Shown: in pieces, positions 47,801 through 59,900 of the stretch
Layout: every line of letters begins with the position of its first letter
Position numbering within the stretch: position 1 is the first letter of the stretch
The notes under the pieces: generated by a model
What the model saw: the letters and a program-made list of their open reading frames with translations, nothing else
The model's database searches: none
Told to the model about the DNA's origin: nothing
Origin: Haliclystus octoradiatus
Lineage: Eukaryota > Cnidaria > Staurozoa > Stauromedusae > Haliclystidae
Assembly: GCA_916610825.1 (NCBI GenBank)
Contig: OU744447.1
Coordinates: 28,222,561 to 28,286,560 of the forward strand
Direction of reading: 5' to 3'
DNA length: 64,000 bases
Program-made: the position numbers and the translations under genes

Positions 47801-49099
47801 TTTATAAAATAGAACGAGGAAAACTTTTATCAAAAGCCTAATATCGATACACTGCCAATAAAATGCCACACAAAAAGTCTTTAATTTGTGATTGGAATGA
47901 ATTCAAATGTCATGATTTGGATATTATATAACCCAGGTAAACAAGAGCATTGCTTCAAATCATGGTTTAACAACCCACACTTTTCTCATATTGCACACTG
48001 TTTTTGTGATAATGTTACAACCATATTCAATTGATACAGTTGCACAAGGAAGGATTGTTTAAAATATATCAGCTATTCCTAATTTATAAATCAAGTATCA
48101 AAAAATTTTTGTGCAATATGGGTTATATAAACACTTCGGTTGCTGCTTTATTGCAACATTATTTAGCAACAAGAAATTGTAGGCCTATATAGAGCCCAGC
48201 ATACTAACTTTATCTCCTGTCAACTTTTATAGCTTTCTTATTATTAACTACTTCCCTATTGTGTCGCATAATTTTTTAACAGATATCACACATAACGCCA
48301 GTTGATTCCTAGCCTGTGTCACAGACCCAATTTATTCACGATAGAAAAAAGCAACTTAACATACATAATTATTATTTAAATGGTTCACATATGTTTCATT
48401 GCTTCTGTTGGGTAGCTGTGGATTTAGTTAGAAAAGTAACTGTAACTTGGGTTACTTTCTTAAGTTGCTTCTGAATTAAAAGTACCTTGTAACTAGTAAC
48501 CGTTATTTTTTCTAAAAGTAACTTCTGAAAGTGATTCAACGGATTTTGCAATAATTGAAATCTAGCATTTGTTTGTTGACAATCCGACAGAAAGCCCTTT
48601 TGATTAACAATTTGACAATGGCTGACCGCTTTAACGCTCTCTGCTTAATAACAACGTCATTTGTTATTTCACGTTGTTGTTTTACCCATAGCATGGCATG
48701 GTTGACATTTAAACCTTAAACTTTGATTACTAGCTCACTCGTTAGAATTTTTAAAATGCACATGACACAAAAAAAATTAACACATAATCATGTAGCTGAA
48801 GCTAAATAATGAAGAATGGTTACAATGATTTATTAGTTTTAACGTGTATAAGCAGAGATATCTAATCTTGAATCTACCTTATTTTCTATCAGTCACTTTT
48901 TCCAAACTCAGAACGATAGGCGGAATGACAAGCAATAGTGTTTTTATGTAGAAAAAGACTCTAACACCTGGATGATGAAAAGTAGGGTATACTCAACATT
49001 AAATATCTCTGTTTATACACGTCCAAATTAAAAATCCTTTTCACCATTTTTCATCAGTCCTTTGAAAAAAGTTATGTATAACTTAAAGGTTCTGAATAA

Positions 49100-49131
<32 letters not shown>

Positions 49132-50922
49132 CATTTAGCTCCACCTACTTGAATCTTTTTTTCAAAATTGTTTTGTCATGTGCACTTTAAATATTTTATA
49201 TCCTTATCAGTTTGCAATGAAAAAAACAGCAATCTAATTATAATAGAATCCTATTCTTCTTTTCACTTCATTGAATAATTATTGAGGTATCACCCAATTC
49301 AATTTTATTTCTTGTAACAGGGAGCAAGAGGACTTATTCTATCGCCCACCAGGGAACTTGCTCTGCAAACATTAAAGTTTGCAAAAGAGGTATGTTGTAC
49401 AACATTATAATTTGTAAAAACTGATTGACTAAAAAGTTGATTGACTTAGGCCTATTTTATTTTGATGGCTATGAAATATATGTGATGATGTGATATGAAA
49501 GATAAATTGTTTGAAATTATGTAAGCTATGTAAAAGAACCAATTCATTTTCAAGTTTTTATAGATATCAGCATTATTTTTTGTATAATGGAATCAATTAC
49601 TGTACAATCAGTTTCATCCGATTGTTTCTGCAATTTACTATATGTATCTATTGTTTATTGTTTTATTTATTATTACTATTATGTATATTTTGAAATATTG
49701 TAGATTGGTAGATTCACATCTCTAAAGTTTACTTTGATCCTTGGTGGTGACAGGTAAGACTTGCTTTGGAGATTAATTCAACAACACACCTTTGTGGCTG
49801 CTATAGAATTTTACTCAAAACTTTGTTTATTTGGTTTGCATAAATAAATAAAATTGTTATAAGTCACAATCAATGCCAATATAATTGTGCTAGATTCACA
49901 CTCAAATAGGATGTTACAGGTGATAGTAAGATACATTGTATCTGTTTCTAATAGTTAGATGTTGCAGTAGCCATTTAGATTGGTGAAATTGTCTTTTATC
50001 CCACAGCAAAATAATCTGTACTGCTTTGGTGACAGGCGATAGAGAATACAGAATTGCAAGCAATATCTTAGTGTCATGAGCGTTATACGTATGCCTGAAT
50101 TGCAACGGAAATAGTTAAGTTTGTTTAATTCAGCAACCCTCCAAGCTATATCAAATGCCTCAACTGAACTTATATAGGAACGTCATAAAAAGCCATATCT
50201 CTGAATTCGTTTTTAAATGTTCATCCTTCGGCAAAAGTAAAAGATCTTTGTAGTTCTCAGAACAAACGAAGTCGACTGCAAGTGATTGTAAATTAAGCTC
50301 AAAAATTAAATATCACTAATTGGAACTATAATATCAGATAAGTTGAATAAATGCAAAGGAGAATTAGAGCAAAAAGATGTTTGAATAAAAAATAAATGCA
50401 GTACAGCTTACGTACCATATTGCTTGATTTTGTTGGATCTTTCTCTGGTGAACAGTTTTATATCTACTGTTTGTCATTAAGTATTTCCTTTATTAGCATG
50501 CATTATTATTCTTCCCTTTGTGGTCATGCATAGCCTGCGACACACACTCACACACACTATTTCTTTTTGTAATCGGTCTATGAAATACCGTAGCCAAGAA
50601 GATTGCGCACTAATTGTTCTTTCTTCTACAAGTATTCCAGTAGTATCAAATGATTGGCCTATAGAGTTTGTGGATTATATCACAGCACACATTTTACCAA
50701 ATGTGGTTCATGTTGTCAATTGGTCATATTATGGTGTTATTTATCATCAAGTGGTCATATTTTTAGCACTTCATTTATCCTTTCCATGTCAACTGAACTA
50801 TTATTGCAATGGTCTAATAGATATATTTTCAAATATATACTCAGCTATACCCTCTTCGGTTCATTGTTCACAGAATATACCATTTCCAATTCGGAAGAAA
50901 TACAGTAATAAAAAAATTGTTA

Positions 50923-50953
<31 letters not shown>

Positions 50954-53900
50954 AACACAGCATGAAATCCAACTACTGAAGATGGTGTATGAGATCCAGT
51001 ATGATTTATTTTTCAGATTAGAACAGCAGTTTTCGGCAATGCATGAAAATCCAGATATGTAAGTGCTGGCTGCATCTGTTACTGATTCATTTTTGTTTCT
51101 TCCTATTTTTGATAATCGGGACAAAGATAATAATAAGTGATTTTATATGACCTCTTCCACTCTTTTGACTACCAGTGCCTAGTTTTAACACATTTTATTT
51201 GCTCTAACACCTAGGAAACATTTTGGGAAGTTGAGCACCTATTTTTAATGTTAAATAATTAATTTCATTGTGAAATGCTCTTGCTTATTGCTCTTTCAAA
51301 TTGTGTTATGAAATTTTTACCACAGAATCAACTAACAAGCCATCAGTTTTTAAACATTGACCTCGAATTTTGTAACATCTTATTTTTATAATAGAGTCAT
51401 TGCAACTCCAGGGAGACTACTGCATTTAATTGTTGAAATGGACCTGAAGCTGTCTCACATTGATTGTGTGGTGTTCGACGAAGCCGACAGGTAATTTTAG
51501 TAATAATCTTATAATCATACTTACCTGACGGTCCTTTCTTACTTGCGACAGACTGACATGCCAAACATTTTATTCAAGTGATGCAGATATGACGCTACTG
51601 AGTTTTTGTGCAGTGAAATGTTCAACATTTGGTTTTCTATGATATTGATAAAGATATTGGATCTATTGGTCTATTGGATCCTGCTTACCCTTACTTAAGT
51701 ACATTCATGTGTGTTTATTGAATGTGTTCATATGCAATTGTATGCCGATTGACTTTCAGTATGACTTTCACCTTTAGTATATATGGTGTTGCGTGTTGAA
51801 TGGTCATTATATTGTACACTGCTCTTTGTGCAGATGAAGTAACCTTTGTAATATCACAGCCTGCTTTTCTTTACTGTCATACCACAACCCGCTTATTATC
51901 ACAATTTATGGCTATCTCCACCAATTAACACAGTGATATTTATGAGGTTGCACTGTACCATCTACATAATTGATTTTTTTCAACCTTTGTTTTAGACTAT
52001 TTGAGATGGGATTTGCTGAGCAATTACAAGAAATACTATCTCGCTTACCTGACACTAGGTAATATAAGAGTCATGCATGTTATGTAGAGTGTTGATGTTT
52101 AACATTCCCTAGTATGCCTTGCAGTAACTTATTAGTGTACAGTGAAACCTGTATATAACAGCCAGGTAAGAGAGGTAGATAAATTGACCACTGTAAAAAG
52201 GTGGCCTTTATATACAGGTTTGATTCAATAGAAAATATTATTTTTTGTGTTCAAAATTATAGTTTATAGAATTAAAGCCTGCTTTTCTCTCCTGTCATAC
52301 CACAATCCGCTCATTATCACAATTTATGGCTGGCTCCACCAATTAACACAGTGATATTTATGAGGTTTATAGTTTATAGAATTATAGAATAGTTTAAAGA
52401 ATTATCGAGTTGATTTTTAAAAAATATTCCTCATAGGCAAACCCTTCTGTTCTCAGCAACACTACCAAAGAATCTCATTGAGTTCACAAAAGCAGGTCTG
52501 AATGACCCCACCCTAATCCGGCTTGATGTTGACTCAAAACTCAGCCAAGATTTGAAGGTAATTTACCAGACATGTTGCTTTATGTGTAATATTTACTAGA
52601 AAATTTGAGCAATATATTTCAATTTACTTATGAAAGCTAGGAATCCATTTACAAATTAATTTAGGCAATGCAAGAAAAATTGTTATCAGAAAATAGAAAC
52701 AATCCGAAGCAACTGTGGATATTTTTGGAAGAATATTACCAAATAAAAAAAAGATGTAAATAATTAGACTAGTCCATAAAACTTGAAAAGATTGAAATGC
52801 TATCGGGCCAATCGATTTTCTTGTTCAGAATGCTTTAAAAATAAGTTGTGCTAAAATTCTGTTGTAATTTGACATTGGGAAATGGTGTCCCAATGTGTAA
52901 AGTTAATGAGGTAAACCCTAATATTTTCAAGTGCAAATACGTCATCTTTGTAAAAACAATTTCTCAATTTTTCTTGGATGGCCGTATAGGTTATGATCTG
53001 AATAATTTGAATCAATTAATTCACATGTTTGAATCTTTATCATTCCCTTAATACTATCGAATTGAATGCGATGCATAAAAGGTGTTTGATGTTTAAATGT
53101 CAATCCAAAAAAATTTTTGTATTCCTATTATGAAGAAAGTTGTTACTTGACTTTCATTGACTTGATTTTTTTTTTTGTGTGCTCTGTTGAAGGGAGAGAC
53201 CGTTATATCAATACAAAATGTATCAAAATATTCATTCTTCCTACGACCGCTAGCCTATTACTGAGATGGAAGAAATGAACTCGAAACTCGATTGAAAATG
53301 TCCACTTTGCTAGGAATAGAGGCTAATTCGCTAGTTTGTTAGGGTATTTTTTACATGAAAACAGAGTATGCTTAATAAAAGTATATCAGTGTTTGCTATA
53401 TTAGGCTTGAATTCTCAAATTGAAAACATTGATGCTATTTTATCTTCCAGATTCTTTTCTTTTCTGTCCGGGATAATGATAAAACTGGTAAGCAATTACA
53501 GCGGCATCTATTGCTGTCTTATTTTTCACCATCGACTACTGATAACATTGATGTTATGGCTGGTAAATCATATTCACAGTGATAATATCTGTTAGGAGGT
53601 TGCAACCAAAGAAAGCATTAATCAGTGTTTGAGGAGTGCATTCAAATTAGTTTGATGTTTTGTTGTTGATTTTTGGTTGTTGATTAGTGTGGGAGTTTAT
53701 GTAGATCAGGTAGCTAACCTATCCCATCCCCATTGAGTGGTTTAATTAGTCCATTGATAATTGTTGGGGTTTAATGGTTATTCAATGGGAGCAATATAGT
53801 TGTGAATTTGTGGGAATCAGCAACCAAGCATATTACCACTCCAAGCACTGGTCGCATTAATGTCAATGAAATGCAAAAAGATCTCATTGTCTATTTCCAG

Positions 53901-56900
53901 CATAATATGGTATTCTGCTGAATACTTCATTTGCGCTAGAAAGCAAGCTGTTACAAATCGAGGAATCATGTGAATGTGGTTCCCAGATGGTCAGCACAAA
54001 TCCAAATTGATTTCAACTATCGGTAGCAAAAAAAGTATATTATTTAAATTTTTGATTTTAGCATTATATCCTTGAATGAACTACCGGTATTTTAAATTCA
54101 ATCCCAGAATTTTTTCAATATAACAAGATGGTTCCCGGAGGACTACAACCTATTTGCGTGTGTACAAAATTGCAAGATAAGTGCAAGATGTGTACCTGGA
54201 GTCCGAAAAAATGTTTCCCTTCCGCAAACCTCAACTTTTTAGATAAAGGTTTTGAGTAATTTTACTGACACAAAAACATAAAATTAAAGTTTTATTTTTC
54301 ATATGTTTCTAATTAATTTAGCTTTGTATTCATCATTCTGCATTTTCCTTCTGAATTTTGCCAGGTTTCCGAGTTTCTGGACTTTGTTGTACCCTGTGTG
54401 TAGCTAGTTGATGGCAGAAGCAAATGCACTCATTAATCACTCATTGTTCAATTAAGAGGGACAATGCGCACCCCCTTACCAATAACTTTTTAAACTTTTT
54501 TTGGAAATTATGATTAAACTGCTAACAGTAACAATAAAATCGATGGGCCCATCCACATTTCCAAATTTGAGTTTTTTTGGACCAGTCTATTGTTCATATT
54601 GTTCATCTTATAATAATCTCTTTGATAGGCAGCTGCAAGACACAATAACAGAAGTGGAATTGATTAAATGATTTTTGAGATGATTTCTAAAAACGCAAAT
54701 ATTTCCTCATTTCAGGTTTATTACTGTATCTACTCAGGAATCGAATCAAGCCTACTGAACAGTGTGTAATCTTCACTGCAACCAAACATCATGTAGAGTA
54801 TCTCAAACAGGTTGGTGCACTACCTGAACACCAAAACCATGAAAATGCCATGAAAGTGTTTTGATAACACCATGAAATGTTGTGGGAGATATAAATTATT
54901 TCTATTTTATTAATATTGAATGGTGCTGTTCGATGTATCGGATTTGCGATATTTTGTGATATATCGGGTCCCGATATGACCAATACATGATAATTTTCGA
55001 TATACCGATATGTAATGTTTACATCGGGACTTCAAAAGTCAAAAATAATAGTATTTCACTATGAAAAAAGCAAGCAGGCATTTAAGAATACTCAAATCAC
55101 TGAATATCAATATAATCAAATAAATTAGAATCATGTGTCAATAATGTCACATCAAATCACTTTCAACTAAAACTACTGGAATTTGACTAACTCCCTTGTC
55201 AATTTGTTATACTGTATCGCAATTTCTTTTTAAACACAAACAAACAACAATACTATTTTTTAGACATGAGGATCTTCAGACGTTTATCAGATTTCAGGCT
55301 ATTTTCATTTTTTTGAACTGAAGATTTTGCCTTTTTTCCATTGAAATCAATTGCAAATAGTCTAGATATCCTTGATTTCAGACTATGAACCGAATTTAAT
55401 TTCTCATTTCTGAATTTTTGATAGTATCATACAATATGCCATGGTTGTATACTCACACATTTAACATCAAAAGGTTTTCATGTTTTCAACAGATTATATA
55501 GCTTATCACCAAAACAGACCAATTTTTCAATTTAAAATTCTACAATAAATAATTAAACTGCAAACAAGCTCATGGATTGGTTAATGGTAATTAAATGAAA
55601 TAGGTTGTCAATTGTGTATTGTTGTATTTGAGCTACATATCATTAGAACCGCTGTTCTCCATTCATGGCTCTGATATTTTTTTTCAATTTCCAAGGGCGC
55701 ATGTGCTATTTAGCTAGTAGTCTATAAACAAATTTGCTCGAAAGTTGGCACTCCTTTTATTTAATAATGTATAATAATAAATGTGATTTTTGTACTTGCA
55801 GATATTATCTGAATTAGACATAGACTGTGCTTATATTTATTCATCCCTTGATGCAACAGGTATGATATTTCAAATTCAAATGTTTACATTTTACTAATTG
55901 GAATTTAAGATACCAATATTGATGCTACAGTAACTTACTATTAAAGATCATTTGATTTAAATAGATCTCATAATCTAATATGGCAAAAACTACGTACCTT
56001 TCTCTCCACATTTGATTTAAAAAATTTATTAATGATTGGGTTTTATTTCTAGCAACTTGAACTTGTTGGAAATCATAGACTATTCAGACTAAATAATGCA
56101 TCGGATAAAATAGGCATTGGTAATCTGAATTTCCATGACATTTTCAAAGCAGATCTGATAGGAATGTGTTTAACCGGACCAAAGATTCTGAAAGATTTTG
56201 ATTCTACGTTGAAGATCCGATCTGACAGAATTTGCATCTGAATAATGTATAATCTTTTATTCGATTATGATGTTACAGTAAATAATCAAAATTTCATAAA
56301 AAATCCAATCAAATCGGGCGGATTCAAATCCAATCATATTCAGGTCCAATTTGTAAGCCTATCTATAGATGACATCCAATAATTCAAACTAACCCTTCCA
56401 ATTTTAATTCTTTCTTCTTCTTGTCCTCCTCCACATTTTTCTAAATTTATGTAACTCTTCTATTGCAGCACGTAAAATAAACATTGTCAAATTCCAAAAG
56501 AAGTTATGTCAATTTCTGATTGTCACAGATGTTGCTGTAAGTGATTTTCATTTGAGCACAAGACCCATGATTGATTGGTTTTTCGAATATGTATACTGTA
56601 TATAAAACTTCAACTATCATAGATGGCTGACATATACATTTCACAGTGATTCATAATGAAATCATTTTTGATCATTGTCACCACATAAAATGCATTCATA
56701 CCTGAACCGAGATGCAACAAAACTGGACAAGGTTTAAACAAGGTTTTTGAAATTAATATCAAACCTTTCTTTACTTCTAAAACATAAGTTACATACAATG
56801 TGTTCACAGAGTTGTCGACTTAGACATATCAGATGTGGCTTTGTCTCTTGAACTGTAAATTGATTGAGTTGATGGGCACTTTCTCTTTAGCTGATTCCAG

Positions 56901-59900
56901 ACAATTCCTTGTGAATACTGGATATCGCTTATATCCCATTGAAATCAATTGCAAATAGTCTAGATATCCTTGATTGCAGACTATATTTGAAATTCGAATT
57001 ATTATGTCTGTTTGATGACTTCTGGTCTGCTACTTCGTCAATGCTTTTCAAAAGGTGTTTATATGGTTGATCATTAACTGTTGCAGGCACGTGGTATGGA
57101 CATCCCAATGCTTGATGCTGTGATTAACTATGACTTTCCTGCTAAACCAAAACTTTTTGTTCATCGAGTTGGTATGTTGTTAATCGATCTATGAAGAGCT
57201 ATGCAATTTACCCACCTGACAGTCAAATAACATAGATATTGATGTATGATATTCTGTAGTCAATTACTTTCCCTTTTCTATTGGATAATATATTATTCTA
57301 CGCTCTTTCAACGCTGCAAGAAGTTATTAACTACCTGACACATTTTTATCGCCAATAATAAAATGTTGACATATTGGATTGATTGATCGGGGCTTAGATG
57401 AATCATATTTGTTCCCTATAAGCCTACTTATGGGGTCAACATTTCTCAGTGGCAGCAAAATCCCTATATATCACTTAAGATTATAAATGATTATACATTC
57501 AAAGTTCAATTTGAACAATTCCTTGATTGGATTTTGGTTTTGGCTTGTGTGTGTATTGCTCCTTACTCCAGCAAACAATGTTCCTAAAATAATTTCTGCT
57601 GGTCAGGAAATTTATGCAACCTTTCTGTCATTTCAAATTTACAATTTGAAACTTTGAGAAATTCATAATTTAAATGAGGAGTTCACTTCTAAATCTACTC
57701 CATAATGTGTTTGTATTGTTAGGAAAGTTTGACTACCATTAACGAATACATTATCACTGGGTTCATAAGTTTTAAATTTAAATCTAGAATATTTAATCAA
57801 CTGTGCACAAAGTTTTTTCAAAAGCTTCAATTGACAGAGTCTGCGATTAATCAGACCGCTGTGGTTCAGAAAAAATGTCTGTGTATCCTGCTATCCTAGA
57901 TTCCAAAAGCCTATCCTTGATATGATAAAATATTTTCTTTTCAGGGCCTGTGAGTAAAGGGTTACCACACACTTGCCATGTCTGGATTCATATTTACTAA
58001 ACTAGAAAAAATTAGGAAACACAAGTGAAGCGTTAAAAAAGCATGAGCTCCTAGCGAGTGATTTCTATAGCTTCCGTTTTCAATCCTCTGGAACCCTACC
58101 TAGAACAAATTCAGCAGAAAATTATAGATTTCTATACTAATCTTTGAAAGAAAATGTTATTGACTTTCAGAAGACTAAACCGCCCCTGATAACGCTCTAA
58201 AATCCCAATTTGGCTTTTGTCAATGGCAAAAGGCTCTGCGAAGACTGATGATTATATAGATTTCAAATTTTTTGTAGCATAAGAACAATTCAACAATATG
58301 CCTATATATGTAGTTTAAATTAAATTTTACTTCCTCTGTTGATTTTTTTTTAATATACAAACCTGTCTTAAGCGGACACCTGTATTGATATATTTTTAAA
58401 TCTTATATTTGATTAGGTCGTGTTGCCAGAGCTGGTAAATCTGGTGTAGCGTACTCTCTTGTTACAGCTGACGAGGTTTGTAGAATGTATTTATCTTTTA
58501 AGATCACCCTCTTTGTTACGTATTGATACTAAGCAGCATTGTAATATTTTACTTGCATTGCCGCTGACATTATATTGACTTTAGGGTTGCCATGACGGAT
58601 ATAACCATTGTTAAAGATGTGCTTGTTGTTTTACGGGTCTAGCAGTATATTGGAGCAGAGACTTACCATTATAAACTATGCTTTCATGCATTAGTCGCAT
58701 CATTATTCAGCTTCCAACTTCAATTGCACAGACATGACAAAATTTTGTGAAATTAAATTATCGAAATAACAGTGCTGTCTGATTGCCCTTTAAAACAAAA
58801 TCAGACAACAATTTGTCAATTGTTTCTTAAAACATATCAACAAATTTAAAACAAAGCATGAGAAGATATATGTTACACACTATTGTCATTTCATTTGCAT
58901 ATCCATAAGCCTACTCATCACTCACACACATTGAGCCTCAGTGTTAGGAATTTGCTGCTATTAGTTTTCGATCTACAGTGTTCGGGTTTTTCTTCCAAAC
59001 ATTTACCATTGTTATATGTGTTTTTAAAATTATATTTTAAGTAATATGTACCATCAACAAGTGCGCATTAACACAAGTAATTTGGTTAGATTTATCTGAC
59101 ACTTGTTTGTATTGTAGTGCCTTATGTTAATTATCTCATCGACTTTGAAACTCATTTGTTTAATATTTCTATGGTTTCAGATTCCATATCTGATTGATTT
59201 GTATGTATTCCTTGGAAGAACATTAAAGATTGCAAATCCAAATTCACAGCCAGGTAAATTTGCTTTTTTAAATAGTTTTAAATACTATTCCAGTATTGTT
59301 TTTAGACAAATTTTCTATCCTGGTTGTATAATACTTTCCAAGGAAACTTTCAATAAATGTAAATTAATAGTGGATCCAATTCCCAATCGGAGTATGCAGA
59401 TTTTGAGCTTTAAATAATTTAGTTTATACAGTGAAACCGGCGTGTAACAGCCAATGAGGGTAGGCTTATTGTGCCACTATATGTATGTTGTCTTTATATA
59501 CAACTCACAACATTGCAAGAGTGACCAGTAACCACTATAGATACCGGTAGGTAGCCTTTATATATAGATTACTGCTACAACAGGTTTGACTGTACCTTGT
59601 TTAATGAAATTCACAAGCAAATCGTTTTGCTAAGGAAAAGACCAATATATGGCAACTGTTTTTAAATAGGTGAGGATGGATTGTTCGGTGCAGTGCCACA
59701 GAGCCATTTGGATGATCAGCTGGATGCGATCAGAGAACTTCACTCTGCATGTTACGATGTGGTGAGTGGTGCTCAAGCACAACTCATGGAGCTCATTTTT
59801 AGTCAGCATGAGATACATATTTTCTATTTAACCTTTTTGCCATCTTTTTCAGAGTGCTATGAAAAAAGTTGTATGCAATGCTCTCAAGCAGTATGTGAAG

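Larger units (their letters stand above)
47715..49320. other. DDX54 intron with MITE-like repeats
   Basis: Holds TTATATAACCCA (about 47928) and an inverted TGGGTTATATAA (about 48119) that may bound a ~200 bp MITE, hAT-like AAAAGTAACTGTAAC strings at 48435-48545, and the TTAA MITE listed separately. Confidence 0.5.

Noticed and set aside
50520..51062. 180-codon frame ending in DDX54 exon g
   Set aside because: Runs through intron and an AC repeat; only its last part is the exon, in the exon's frame, and the rest has no domain.
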